From an uncultured Bacteroidota bacterium (GTDB taxonomy: Bacteria; Bacteroidota; Bacteroidia; Chitinophagales; Chitinophagaceae), in NCBI GenBank assembly GCA_903824665.1, contig CAIJXT010000026.1, positions 53,105-117,104 on the forward strand: a stretch of 64,000 bases of DNA. The letters run 5' to 3'. A model generated the notes under the pieces. It worked only from the letters and a program-made list of their open reading frames with translations, made no database searches and was not told the DNA's origin. The number at the start of each line of letters is the position of its first letter. The first letter of the stretch is position 1. Positions 23,475 to 32,597 of this stretch are shown here, piece by piece. A program made the translations under genes and the position numbers.

Positions 23475-25424
23475 CTAGCGCAGCAGCGTGACATCGCCCT
23501 TTATAAAGCCTTCTTTGCCAAAACGATCTATGAAGCTGATCTGCCAGTAGTACACCCCAAACTCGGCAGGGCTGCCCTTCCAGGTGCCATTCCAGCCGGT
23601 TTCGAGGGTCTCGCCATAGTATACCTCCTCGCCCCACCGGTTGAAGACACGGAAGAACTTAAGATCGCGGTAGCCTACTGCCATGGGGCGGAAGATATCG
23701 TTGAGGCCATCGCCATTGGGCGTAAAGGCATTGGGCACCGCAAACGAGGCCTTATTGACCACCGTAACGCGTATGGTATCGTAGCCATAACACCCAAAAG
23801 CACTCTTCACAAACACAGAGTAGAGGTATTCGCCCTCCTCGGGGTAGGTGGCACGGGGGTTGGGTATGGATGTGTCGCTGAGGTTGAGCCGCGTAGACCA
23901 GCGGTATTCGAGGCCGCCCTTGGCATCAAACTGTATGTACTCTCCCTTTACTATTACCGTATCGTCGCCGGCAAAGGGCCTGAAGTTCTCTATGATCACC
24001 CGCTGCAGAGTGGTGTCTATACAGTTCTTTACATTCTCGGCTGTGAGGGTCACATTGTAGGTGCCGCCGGCGCTGTAGGTGTGTACGGGGTTTTGCAGCT
24101 CTGAGGTGTTGCCATCGCCAAAGTTCCAGCGCCAGTAGCTGATGGGTTTTATGGTGGCCTCGGTGAGGTCTTTGAAAGTGATCTTAGAGCCGGGGCAGTA
24201 GTTGCCGCTGTCGGTAAAGTCGGTACGGAACCGGGGATAGATCTTCACAAAACGGCTGATGCTGTCGGGGCACGAAGAGCCGGGATTGACCACCAGCTTT
24301 ACCACAAAAGTGCCGGTATCGGGGTATACATAGGTAGGCTCAAAGTCGGCAGACACATCGGAGCCCGTCTGCTCCACGCCAAAATCCCATTTGTACGAGA
24401 AGCCGCCCCTGCTCTTGTTGACAAACCGCACAGTATAGTTGGTACAGTTTACAATGTAGGTATTGGGTGCATTGGAGAACATAGGAATATCGGCCACCAC
24501 TACCTTGGAGCAGTCTGTAACCACAAACTGGAACTCGCGCTTGGTGGTATTGATGATCATACCCTCGCGCCACTCGTTGCAGCATACCGTTACCAGGTAG
24601 CGGCCTATACGGTTGGGTGTGCCGGTTATGAGGCCGGTGTGGGGGTCTATCTGTATCTGCGGGAAACCGGATATGGGGTTCTGGTAGGTATAGGGCGGAA
24701 AATAACGCACCGTATCGAATGGCGGCGGATCGGCAACCTTGGGTTTGATGTCGGCATTGGTGGCACCTACCTGCGCCGGGCAAAACTCGTAAGTAAGCGA
24801 GTCGCCATCGGCATCGGTGGCTGAGTTGTCGTAATACAGCGGATTGTTGAGGCAGATGATCTGCGGCGGATAGTTTTTGAATATAGCGCTGTTGTTGCGG
24901 AAAATGGACGGCGGGATGTTGCAGTAATAGGTGGCGCCCTCGTCGCCGGGGTCGCGCACATTGATGATGCTGGAGTTGCGGCAGCAGCGCTGATAGATCA
25001 CCACATATCCGTTGGCACTGGCTGGCAGGTAGTAGGTCTTCTCAAACTTCTTGCGCAGCAGGCACAGGGGCGGTATGTTGGTAACACATTCGTTGCTGAA
25101 GTTGGCCGGCACGGTAATGCCCCCATCGGGAGTGGGTGGAAAGTCCCAGCGGATATTGGTATCGACCCGGACGGGAAAAGCGACACCATTTTCGTAAACG
25201 GTAAAAAAAGCGGGATTGTCCTGCGCAATGGCGTCGGGCACACCGGTAACACAGTCCTGGTAGATAAAGAGGGTAACACGGTACTTGTGCACAAGGCCGC
25301 CGGGTGTCATACTGTCGCCGAGGTAGCGGTAGGTAAAATCGCCCCCTACAATGTGTGAAGCCCGTGCATTAATGGTACACAGGGCAATAAGCATTAACAA
25401 TATAACTACTATCCGTATCCTCAT
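23475..25424 (-). CDS. PKD-domain surface protein with type B T9SS sorting domain
   Basis: A 649-residue exported protein with signal peptide (IVVILLMLIALCTINARA) followed by the SHIVGGDFTYRYLG opening typical of large gliding/adhesin proteins in this phylum. Two PKD domains are visible: one with YKWDFGVEQTG...YVYPDTGTF and one with YWRWNFGDGNTS...HTYSAGGTYNVTLTA. The C-terminus (VPNAFTPNGDGLNDIF, FNRWGEEVYYG, GWNGTW, GVYYWQI) is the gliding-motility-associated type B sorting domain, which sends proteins through the type IX secretion system. It overlaps the stop of the upstream hydrolase gene. Likely an adhesin or matrix protein. Confidence 0.9.
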   Translation of the reverse strand: MRIRIVVILLMLIALCTINARASHIVGGDFTYRYLGDSMTPGGLVHKYRVTLFIYQDCVTGVPDAIAQDNPAFFTVYENGVAFPVRVDTNIRWDFPPTPDGGITVPANFSNECVTNIPPLCLLRKKFEKTYYLPASANGYVVIYQRCCRNSSIINVRDPGDEGATYYCNIPPSIFRNNSAIFKNYPPQIICLNNPLYYDNSATDADGDSLTYEFCPAQVGATNADIKPKVADPPPFDTVRYFPPYTYQNPISGFPQIQIDPHTGLITGTPNRIGRYLVTVCCNEWREGMIINTTKREFQFVVTDCSKVVVADIPMFSNAPNTYIVNCTNYTVRFVNKSRGGFSYKWDFGVEQTGSDVSADFEPTYVYPDTGTFVVKLVVNPGSSCPDSISRFVKIYPRFRTDFTDSGNYCPGSKITFKDLTEATIKPISYWRWNFGDGNTSELQNPVHTYSAGGTYNVTLTAENVKNCIDTTLQRVIIENFRPFAGDDTVIVKGEYIQFDAKGGLEYRWSTRLNLSDTSIPNPRATYPEEGEYLYSVFVKSAFGCYGYDTIRVTVVNKASFAVPNAFTPNGDGLNDIFRPMAVGYRDLKFFRVFNRWGEEVYYGETLETGWNGTWKGSPAEFGVYYWQISFIDRFGKEGFIKGDVTLLR

Positions 25425-26257
25425 CAGGCGCCACGATGGTTGTAAAAACAGTAGTGACCAAAATTGCTGAGGTCGGCTACCAGTTTTGCAGGGTTTTCGA
25501 TCATACTAATATGCCCGCATTCACTATATAAAGTTACAAAATTAACATTGGAATAATGGCAAAGGTTCAAAGTTTTCATATAATTAACAATTGCATCCTC
25601 TGCGCCAGCTATCCATTGCAGCGGAAATGGGGCATCGGTAACCACTGCGGTATTGTCGTCTCTGCCTATCATAGCCCGGTAAAAATTGATCAATCCATCG
25701 TCGGTCAGTTGCATACCCAGCTTTTCCTTAGCAGCCACAACATCAGGGTGTGCAGCCCTGAACTGCGGCGCGAAGAGGTTGGCCGTCATCTGCCTGATAA
25801 ACGTGGCTTTGCCGCCTTTTAGTATCAGGTCTATCACTTTTGTTCTTGCGGCTTTCTTTTCGTCATCGTCGGCAGCAGGTGTAGAGTGCACCATAGACAG
25901 GCCAGCCACCACCTGCGGATACAGCCGGGCAAATGCCAGCGCCACATAGCCACCCATAGAATGCCCCACCACTACCGCACGCGATACACCACCTGCTATG
26001 AGCATGTGCCGCACCGCTACCGCCATCTGCGCCAGTGATGCCGGCTGCGTCAGCGGGCTGCTACCTGCACCGGGCAGATCGGGTATATAAAGTGTATAGT
26101 CTGCCGCCAACGTGGCCGCAATATCGTTCCATACAGAGCCATTATCGGGAAAGCCGTGCAGCAGCACCATAGCCGGCCCTGTGCCTACCCTTCTGTAATG
26201 CATGGCCGGAATACCCAACTGAGTATCTGCCGGTACTGTACCTGCCTGACTATGCAT
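25424..26257 (-). CDS. Alpha/beta hydrolase
   Basis: A 277-residue hydrolase with HGFPDNGSVW (oxyanion-hole strand) near the N-terminus, the nucleophile elbow GHSMGG with the catalytic serine, an aspartate in GAEDAIVN, and the histidine in ECGHISMIE near the end, so the triad is complete. The closest types are epoxide-hydrolase or haloalkane-dehalogenase-like esterases, but the substrate cannot be told. The ATG at 26257 overlaps the end of the upstream lnb gene by 8 bases; the longer frame is a Cys-rich antisense-looking extension and was rejected. Confidence 0.85.
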   Translation of the reverse strand: MHSQAGTVPADTQLGIPAMHYRRVGTGPAMVLLHGFPDNGSVWNDIAATLAADYTLYIPDLPGAGSSPLTQPASLAQMAVAVRHMLIAGGVSRAVVVGHSMGGYVALAFARLYPQVVAGLSMVHSTPAADDDEKKAARTKVIDLILKGGKATFIRQMTANLFAPQFRAAHPDVVAAKEKLGMQLTDDGLINFYRAMIGRDDNTAVVTDAPFPLQWIAGAEDAIVNYMKTLNLCHYSNVNFVTLYSECGHISMIENPAKLVADLSNFGHYCFYNHRGA

Positions 26258-27419
26258 GGCGTCTGTAAATTGATCCGTAAACAATAAGCAAAGACAACAA
26301 CAACAAAAAGAGCTCTGGCACCAGACCCTGTATATGCACCACATGCAGCACCACCGATACCAGCACCATCAGTGCACCTATCATGGCATACTTGCCCTTG
26401 CCCTTGGGGTTGGCAAAGGCGATAAAGAGATTGAGCGGAACGGCCCACAGCAGATTGAAGTTGTTGCTGCACCCCTGGTGGTCTGTACCAAACCACATAA
26501 CACATATAATACACCCTAGCAGGCCGGTAACAAACAATACCAGAAAACGCATGATGCGCCCCAGCAATGCCAGCCGCTTTACAGCATGCCCGGCTATGGT
26601 AAGGGCCAGAATGGCACCTGTAAGTACCAGCGCCCAATTGGTGCCTGCAGGGGGCTTTTCGCCACCGGGCAGCAGCACCTTTGCCCGTGTGGCAAACTGC
26701 TGGCCACGGAGCTTGGCACCGGCCACACCATCGCGCAGGTAATCGGGAAGAAACATAATGTCCTCATTGGTCATTACCTTGTCTATGCGGCTGCCCAGCA
26801 ATATATTGACCCCTACACGCTCCCAGTGGCGGGCGTAGAAATACTGGTTGATGATGTCGCGGAAGGTGAGCGCCACACCCATGGGCCGAGACTCGCCATA
26901 CACAAAATCCCTGCCCAGTGCACGGGGAAACACGTCGCGGAGGCGGGTGGCACAATTGTCGAAAAAGAAGTCGTATTTATAATACCGGTTCTCGGGCTCC
27001 ACATTTTTCTTCAGAAAGTTGTTGATCTCTGCCTTGGTGGCATCGTCTATCATGAGCACCTGCTCCTCTACACTGCGGCCATAATGCATATACTCCTGCA
27101 TGAAATCGCCAAAGAGGTTGGTGGCTACATAGTACAATAGCTTGCCACGCATAAACTTCATCTCGAACTGCTCGTCGTAGCCAAACATGCCATAGTTATA
27201 TACAAGGTCGCCCAGGGGGCCATGCTCGTTGCTATCTACCACCCTTAATGCAGTATGGCCGAATATCTCATAAACCTGCTCGTAACCTGTACCGCAGGTA
27301 AGCAGGCTGATGCGCAATCCGCTGGTTTTGGGAGGAGTATTGGTGGCAGTGTCGGTCTGGGCAAATGCATGCAGTGCGGCCAGCGACAAAAGCATAAAAA
27401 ACGAAAACCGCTTTATCAT
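26250..27419 (-). CDS. lnb: Lnb-type lipoprotein N-acyltransferase (DUF4105)
   Basis: A 389-residue protein with a signal peptide, a periplasmic DUF4105/Lnb N-terminal domain and four to five membrane helices in the last third. The putative catalytic histidine and cysteine are H55 in FGHTALRV and C156 in FFFDNCATRLRD, the conserved pair of the family. Lnb was described as the enzyme that acylates the N-terminal cysteine of lipoproteins in Bacteroides, which lack Lnt. The gene symbol follows that family and is an inference from the motif, not from direct comparison. It starts a three-gene overlapping run on the minus strand. Confidence 0.8.
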   Translation of the reverse strand: MIKRFSFFMLLSLAALHAFAQTDTATNTPPKTSGLRISLLTCGTGYEQVYEIFGHTALRVVDSNEHGPLGDLVYNYGMFGYDEQFEMKFMRGKLLYYVATNLFGDFMQEYMHYGRSVEEQVLMIDDATKAEINNFLKKNVEPENRYYKYDFFFDNCATRLRDVFPRALGRDFVYGESRPMGVALTFRDIINQYFYARHWERVGVNILLGSRIDKVMTNEDIMFLPDYLRDGVAGAKLRGQQFATRAKVLLPGGEKPPAGTNWALVLTGAILALTIAGHAVKRLALLGRIMRFLVLFVTGLLGCIICVMWFGTDHQGCSNNFNLLWAVPLNLFIAFANPKGKGKYAMIGALMVLVSVVLHVVHIQGLVPELFLLLLSLLIVYGSIYRRHA

Positions 27420-27542
27420 TCCACAAAATAACGAAGATTACAGATAGCATGAAGCGGCGATGCCGTATAGGTGGTAAAATTGACATTAGCGACCGATACC
27501 ACAGATGGTGTATATTGCAACTGTATTCATTCTGTGCTCATC

Positions 27543-28031
27543 ATGTATGTACGTTTGCTGCTGCTGTCTGCAGCGATGCTGATCTCGATAACGCCTGCCA
27601 GCGGCCAGAAAGCTACGCTGGTGAGCGCCACCGAACAATGCTGGAGTGGTGGCATAGCCGGAAGACGTGGCTGTAACTACACATTCACCGTAGCAATAGC
27701 CGGCAAAACAACCCTGCTGCAACCCGACACACTGTGGATAGGCACAACCCCCACAGCACTTACAACCACTCAGGCAAACGGACAGGCAGCTAATACCAAG
27801 GTCACTGCCCTAAAGAACAAAGCGCAACTGGAAATACGTGCGGCAACATCATCTAACGACTACCCGGACCGGTATCCGGATATGCCGGGTGCAGACACAA
27901 CAATACCCAAACCCAAACCGCCAATTAAGTACTCCGGAGTGGCACTTTTGTCGTATAAATATGCAGGAAAGCAATATTATTTTACCATCACACGAATAAC
28001 CCAAAAATACCCTCTTGTAAACTATCCGTAG
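27543..28031 (+). CDS. Secreted protein of unknown function
   Basis: A 162-residue protein with a signal peptide (MYVRLLLLSAAMLISITPASG). The mature part contains CWSGGIAGRRGCNYTFTVAI, where two cysteines could bond, and a Thr-rich beta pattern, then a Pro-rich acidic stretch (YPDRYPDMPGADTT). No domain is recognised. ATG at 27543 was chosen because it begins the signal peptide; the longer frame adds 24 residues without pattern. Divergent from lnb. Confidence 0.65.
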   Translation: MYVRLLLLSAAMLISITPASGQKATLVSATEQCWSGGIAGRRGCNYTFTVAIAGKTTLLQPDTLWIGTTPTALTTTQANGQAANTKVTALKNKAQLEIRAATSSNDYPDRYPDMPGADTTIPKPKPPIKYSGVALLSYKYAGKQYYFTITRITQKYPLVNYP

Positions 28032-28173
28032 GGTTTTATATGCTTTTTTTGCGTTACGAAAAGGCCTTTTCAGGGCTATTTTAGCTGTTTTTTGCCCCCT
28101 TTAAAAAAAATATTCCGGTAAGCTATGCGATTTTCAATTTATTCCCTATCTTGCCTTCACAAAACTAAATTGA

Positions 28174-28458
28174 ATGAAAAATTTCGTCTTACTAGCGTGT
28201 TTATCTGTAGCACTGGTATGTGCTAACAACGCCTCAGCCCACGACCGTCATCATTCCAATTCCGAAGCTGCGGAATTCCATTGCTATAAAGCCTGGAAAA
28301 AAGACTGGAAAAGCGACAAGAAAGAAGTTAAAGCTCATAAAAAAATGTGTCAGGACAGGCCTTTCGCCGCTGCACGTAAGCATCGCAAAGCCCATAAGAA
28401 AGCATGGAAGAGCGAAATGAAAGAGCACAACCATACACATTACTACCATTGGTATTAG
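28174..28458 (+). CDS. Small secreted His/Lys-rich protein
   Basis: A 94-residue protein with a signal peptide ending ANNASA, then a mature part with many histidines (HDRHHSN, HNHTHYYHWY) and lysines in KAWKKDWKSDKKEVKAHKK repeats. Metal or nucleic-acid binding is plausible from composition alone. A perfect 15-bp terminator follows 13 bases after the stop, which supports it as a real, single-gene transcript. No family recognised. Confidence 0.72.
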   Translation: MKNFVLLACLSVALVCANNASAHDRHHSNSEAAEFHCYKAWKKDWKSDKKEVKAHKKMCQDRPFAAARKHRKAHKKAWKSEMKEHNHTHYYHWY

Positions 28459-28471
28459 TAGGTTAGTAAAC

Positions 28472-28516
28472 CAACGAACAGCTCCGCCCACAACTTCGGA
28501 GCTGTTCGTTGTATAT
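28472..28516 (+). terminator. Strong terminator after the His-rich gene
   Basis: CAACGAACAGCTCCG (28472-28486) pairs perfectly over 15 bp with CGGAGCTGTTCGTTG (28497-28511); TATATTTTCC follows. Confidence 0.85.
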
Positions 28517-28779
28517 TTTCCTTCTTTGCCTTGTTTGGTAATTTTGTAATCCGGGATGTTTTCCCGAGTTATATTTCATTGACAAAACGCTGCCCATTTG
28601 GCGGCTATTTTTGTTTGGGGAAAGCTGCAATATCGGTTTAGCGGAAATACACAAGATAACACCCGGACTAGGGCGATGACGATTAACGACCCAGGTATCA
28701 GAGATATCGCCTTACTTTGCAACAGATTTGAACCCGTAGCCGGGATTGCAAACCGCTTTCAAAATCACATTGGCATAAG
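28517..28779 (+). other. Upstream region of the sigma-54 regulator gene
   Basis: No gene is seen. A TATTTTTG box near 28608 could be the downstream half of a Bacteroidota promoter but lacks a TTTG at the usual distance. Confidence 0.3.
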
Positions 28780-30117
28780 GTGCACAACATTCTGATAGTA
28801 GACGATGAAGAGAAGCTCAGGGCATTGCTCAAGCGAATAATAGCGCTGGAAGGGTACAAGGTTATAGACACGGGTTCTGTAGCCAGTGCAAGGCAGCTAC
28901 TGGAAACTCATGCCATAGACATAGTGCTGTGCGATGTAAAACTGCCCGATGGAAATGGTGTCGATTTCACCTCCGAAGTAAAAACAAAATACCCCTCTAT
29001 AGAGATAATACTGCTTACAGCCTATGGCAATATACAAGACTGTGTACAGGCCATAAAGAACGGCGCTTTCGACTATATCGTTAAGGGCAATGACAATGAC
29101 AAGATCATTCCGCTGCTGAGCAGGGCCGCAGAAAAAACAACGCTGCAGACGCGCGTCAACCGGCTGGAGAAACAACTGGGTAATCAGTATAGCTTTGATG
29201 CGATCATAGGCACCAGCCCGGTATTGCAAAATGCGATACAGCTGGCAAGAAAGGTAGCGCCTACAGAAGCAGCGGTATTGCTGACCGGCGAAACCGGTAC
29301 CGGCAAGGAGGTATTTGCACAGGCCATACATTACAACAGCAACAGAGCGCAGCAACCATTTGTGGCACTGAACTGCAGCGCCTTCAGCAAAGAACTGCTG
29401 GAGAGTGAGCTTTTCGGGCATAAGGCTGGATCTTTTACCGGTGCAAACAAGGATAAAAAAGGACTGATAGAAGAAGCCAGAGGTGGTACATTGTTTCTGG
29501 ATGAGATAGGCGAAATGCCCATAGACCTGCAACCCAAAATACTGCGCCTGCTCGAAAATGGCAGCTATATACGTGTTGGCGACACTAAAGAACAAAAGGC
29601 AAACCTGCGCATCATATCTGCAACGAACAGAAATATGGAGCAGGAAATAAAAAACGGCCATTTCAGAAGCGACCTCTATTACAGAATCGGGGTCTTCACA
29701 ATAGACCTTCCATCGCTCAGATCGAGGCGAAAAGACATACCGATGATTGCCAATCATTTCCTATCGGTATACAGCGATAAGACAAACAAAAAAATCAAAA
29801 CCATTTCTGCCGAGGCACTGAATGCGCTGAGGGAAAATGAGTGGAAAGGAAATGTACGCGAACTGAAAAATGTAATGGAGCGGGCTGTGATTATGGAAGA
29901 CGGAGATGTATTGCAGCTTGGCAGCCTGCCATTGGATATTCAACATGGGCAACCTGACCCGGAAAATGTGCATGAATTTTACCTTTCATCGGTTGAGCGG
30001 TGCCATATACTGAAGATGCTGCAGTATGCCAATGGCAACAAAACAGAAGCTGCCAGGCTCATGAACATCGGAATTGCGACACTATACAGAAAGCTGGAGG
30101 AGTACCACATCCGGTAA
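28780..30117 (+). CDS. Sigma-54-dependent response regulator of the kdp region (GTG start)
   Basis: A 445-residue NtrC-type activator. The receiver domain has the DDEE acid pocket and phosphorylation site D52 ([10 protein letters not shown]). The AAA+ domain has Walker A GETGTGKE at residues 170-177, Walker B in [12 protein letters not shown], and the sigma-54 contact loop GSFTGA at 217-222 (one change from GAFTGA). A Fis-type HTH closes the protein ([21 protein letters not shown]). The start is GTG at 28780, directly before [10 protein letters not shown]. It takes the place of the OmpR-type KdpE, and a sigma-54 promoter precedes the kdp genes downstream. Confidence 0.9.
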   Translation: MHNILIVDDEEKLRALLKRIIALEGYKVIDTGSVASARQLLETHAIDIVLCDVKLPDGNGVDFTSEVKTKYPSIEIILLTAYGNIQDCVQAIKNGAFDYIVKGNDNDKIIPLLSRAAEKTTLQTRVNRLEKQLGNQYSFDAIIGTSPVLQNAIQLARKVAPTEAAVLLTGETGTGKEVFAQAIHYNSNRAQQPFVALNCSAFSKELLESELFGHKAGSFTGANKDKKGLIEEARGGTLFLDEIGEMPIDLQPKILRLLENGSYIRVGDTKEQKANLRIISATNRNMEQEIKNGHFRSDLYYRIGVFTIDLPSLRSRRKDIPMIANHFLSVYSDKTNKKIKTISAEALNALRENEWKGNVRELKNVMERAVIMEDGDVLQLGSLPLDIQHGQPDPENVHEFYLSSVERCHILKMLQYANGNKTEAARLMNIGIATLYRKLEEYHIR

Positions 30118-30270
30118 TACCACTGTACCCTACCCCCAAATGCTATTGCCCAAATGTACCTGCACAACGGAAAAGTGTGTGCTGGACAAACAATGCAGGA
30201 ATCCCCTCTTTGCCCGGTATAGATAACCCGGACAATATGCCGCCACGGGGCTACACCATATCATTTTGAT

Positions 30271-30307
30271 AAATGACCTTCTCATTTTGAGAGGGTCATT
30301 TTTTTTG
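30271..30307 (+). terminator. Terminator of the sigma-54 regulator gene
   Basis: AAATGACC (30271-30278) and GGTCATTT (30294-30301) pair around an inner stem CTC/GAG, followed by seven T residues. Confidence 0.85.
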
Positions 30308-30338
30308 TGACAGCAGCACTACGCAAAGAAATAGTGTT

Positions 30339-30363
30339 GAAACCCTTACCTGTAAAGGGTTTC
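30339..30363 (+). promoter_or_regulatory. Inverted repeat upstream of the kdp promoter, candidate activator site
   Basis: GAAACCCTT (30339-30347) and AAGGGTTTC (30355-30363) form a perfect 9-bp palindrome with a 7-base centre, centred about 43 bases upstream of the -24 box. It could be the binding site of the NtrC-like regulator. Confidence 0.45.
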
Positions 30364-30391
30364 AGGCATTTTACTCGCGCCGGCCGAATTG

Positions 30392-30408
30392 CAGGCACAT
30401 AAATTGCC
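30392..30408 (+). promoter_or_regulatory. Sigma-54 promoter of the kdp operon
   Basis: GGCACATAAATTGC has the GG (30394-30395) and GC (30406-30407) elements separated by exactly 10 bases, the invariant sigma-54 spacing, and matches the GGCAC-N5-TTGC consensus at all core positions. Transcription would start near 30419, 160 bases before the first small gene. A sigma-54 activator is encoded directly upstream. Confidence 0.8.
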
Positions 30409-30578
30409 ACAGTAATAGCAAATACGAAAACAAAAATGGCTGGTACTGGTGAACAACGAACGCAAATAGACCCGATTACAAATACTACATAGTTCAGTCG
30501 CCACAGACCCACCCAATATTGTTGCAGGCTTACTTTTCAAAAGACAACTCGTTTCAACCACCCCAGCTAAATAATATC

Positions 30579-30662
30579 ATGACTACCACACTACTGATTA
30601 TCGGAACACTGCTCTCTTTCGGCCTGCTATTTAAAGCGATCGACTGGTTTGAAAATATATAA
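30579..30662 (+). CDS. 27-residue membrane peptide before kdpF
   Basis: The ORF encodes MTTTLLIIGTLLSFGLLFKA then IDWFENI: one membrane helix followed by a short amphipathic tail. The stop codon ends one base before the ATG of kdpF, so the two are translated in series. The gene is the first in the kdp transcript. Its size and form match the single-helix KdpF, with which it may share the role of stabilising the KdpABC complex. I know of no name for it. Confidence 0.55.
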   Translation: MTTTLLIIGTLLSFGLLFKAIDWFENI

Positions 30663-30782
30663 ATGGACAATACTGCATATCACAATCACAATAAAAGCAA
30701 TTCTATGGCAGCACTATTTGTAATAGCCTTACTAACCTTCGCTTACATGGTATACGTACTGATTAAGCCGGAAAAATTCTAA
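30663..30782 (+). CDS. kdpF: KdpF, small subunit of the potassium ATPase
   Basis: The 39-residue ORF ends in MAALFVIALLTFAYMVYVLI and KPEKF, which matches the KdpF form: one helix followed by the signature I-[KR]-P-E-[KR]-F. ATG at 30705 would give a 25-residue protein of the usual KdpF size; the ATG at 30663 adds a polar HNHNKSNS stretch. KdpF is a lipid-like stabiliser of KdpABC. It lies 34 bases before kdpA. Confidence 0.82.
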   Translation: MDNTAYHNHNKSNSMAALFVIALLTFAYMVYVLIKPEKF

Positions 30783-30816
30783 AAAATTACGCTCGAATAA
30801 CACAAAATAAATTAAA

Positions 30817-32556
30817 ATGAATCCTCAAATTTTAGGAGTTGTTGTGATGTTTATCGCGACATTATTATTAGCCGTTCCTTTGGGGAAGTATATCGCCAAA
30901 GTGTACAGCGGGCAGAAAGTATGGACTGACTTCCTGTTTGGTCGGCTGGAAAGATTGTTGTTCAAAGCATCCCGAATCAATCCTACCATCGAAATGACCT
31001 GGAAGCAAAGCCTGACAGCCCTGTTGACCCTGAACCTGATCTGGTTTTTGTGGGTAATGTTTTGCTTGCTGAACCAAAGCTGGCTGCCAATGAATCCAGA
31101 CCACAATCCGGACATGACACCAGATCTGGCATGGAATACAGCCATTTCGTTTCTTGTAAACTGCAATCTTCAGGACTACAGCGGAGAAACAGGTGTCTCT
31201 TACTTTTCACAGGTATTTGCGCTCATGTTTCTGCAGTTTGTATCTGCGGCAACCGGTCTTGCAGCCGCAGCAGTAGTGTTTAATGCGCTCAAAGACAGAA
31301 CTGCCACACAACTGGGTAACTTCTACAACTACTTCGTAAAAAGCTGCACCAGCATACTGCTGCCCCTTTGCCTGCTGATCGCAACAGTACATGTGTTTCA
31401 GGGTACACCCATGACATTCAAGGGCAAGGACACGGTTACCTCGCTGCAGGGCGATACGATGCATGTGAGCCGTGGGCCTGTAGCCGCTTTTGTAGCTATA
31501 AAGCATGTAGGCACCAACGGCGGTGGTTTCTTCGGTGCCAACTCAGCACATCCGTTCGAAAACCCTACATACCTGTCCAACATCGTCCAGATGATCGCAC
31601 AGATATTGCTGCCTTTCGCCATGATATTTGCCTTTGGCTTCTATACAAATAAGAAACGATTAGCCTGGGTTTTCTGGGGTGTTATGACCTTTGGGTTTCT
31701 AATGTTGGTAGTCCCTGCCATCATAGCCGAGGTACATGGCAACCCAAACATAGCCAATATGGGAATTGCCCAGCCGGATGGTAACATGGAGGGCAAAGAG
31801 ATCCGTTTCGGCGCTGTTGCATCTGCTTTCTGGAGTATTGCTACCACGGTAATATCTACAGGATCTGTAAATGCCATGCACGACAGCTTCATGCCCGTTT
31901 CGGGAATGAATATGCTGCTTGGTATGATGATCAACTCATTCTATGGAGGCGTAGGTGTAGGGTTTTTGAATTTCTTCATTTATGTAATACTTGCTGTATT
32001 TATTGGTGGCCTTATGGTAGGTCGTACACCAGAGTTTGGCGGGAAGAAAATTGAAGCCAGGGAAATGAAGATCGCAATGATCATTGCGCTGTTTCACCCT
32101 TTCCTGATACTGACCGGCACTGCGATTGCAAGCTACCTGGCCGCACACGACACAAATATGGGCTGGTGGTTTGCAGATGCTGCGGGTAAACATAATGCGT
32201 CGGGCTGGCTGAATAACCCTTCGCATCATGGCTTTACCGAGATGCTTTATCAGTACACATCCAGCTCGGCAAATAACGGTAGTGGGTTTGAGGGACTGGC
32301 AGACAACAACCCATTCTGGAATATCAGTACAGGTATTGTACTTCTTTTCTCAAGGTTTCTGCCCATAATAGGGCCGGTAGCCATTGCAGGGTTAATAGCC
32401 CAAAAGAAGTTCATTCCCACCAGCAGCGGTACGCTAAAAACGGATACTGGCACTTTTGGTCTGCTGGTATTCGCAGTAAAAATAATTATCGCTGCCCTTG
32501 CATTCTTCCCGGTATTAGCTCTAGGGCCTATTGCAGAGATGATGAAAATGCATTGA
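30817..32556 (+). CDS. kdpA: Potassium-transporting ATPase subunit A
   Basis: KdpA is the K+-channel-like subunit of the Kdp ATPase in the inner membrane. The 579-residue length and about ten membrane helices fit. Selectivity-filter-like loops of the four pore repeats are visible, for example NCNLQDYSGE, VGTNGGGFFGANSAHPFENP and ATTVISTGSVNAMHDS. It scavenges potassium at low external concentrations. It is the first large gene of kdpABC and is expected to be transcribed from the sigma-54 promoter upstream. Confidence 0.96.
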   Translation: MNPQILGVVVMFIATLLLAVPLGKYIAKVYSGQKVWTDFLFGRLERLLFKASRINPTIEMTWKQSLTALLTLNLIWFLWVMFCLLNQSWLPMNPDHNPDMTPDLAWNTAISFLVNCNLQDYSGETGVSYFSQVFALMFLQFVSAATGLAAAAVVFNALKDRTATQLGNFYNYFVKSCTSILLPLCLLIATVHVFQGTPMTFKGKDTVTSLQGDTMHVSRGPVAAFVAIKHVGTNGGGFFGANSAHPFENPTYLSNIVQMIAQILLPFAMIFAFGFYTNKKRLAWVFWGVMTFGFLMLVVPAIIAEVHGNPNIANMGIAQPDGNMEGKEIRFGAVASAFWSIATTVISTGSVNAMHDSFMPVSGMNMLLGMMINSFYGGVGVGFLNFFIYVILAVFIGGLMVGRTPEFGGKKIEAREMKIAMIIALFHPFLILTGTAIASYLAAHDTNMGWWFADAAGKHNASGWLNNPSHHGFTEMLYQYTSSSANNGSGFEGLADNNPFWNISTGIVLLFSRFLPIIGPVAIAGLIAQKKFIPTSSGTLKTDTGTFGLLVFAVKIIIAALAFFPVLALGPIAEMMKMH

Positions 32557-32597
32557 ACCGGCAAAAAAATGAAGCTAAAAATTATTAATTCAATACA

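Noticed and set aside
23334..24104. A 256-codon ORF on the plus strand
   Set aside because: It is antisense to the PKD/T9SS gene, which has clear domains; the plus-strand protein has no pattern.
28598..28795. A 65-codon ORF upstream of the sigma-54 regulator
   Set aside because: It overlaps the regulator start and has no pattern; the region looks like a leader.
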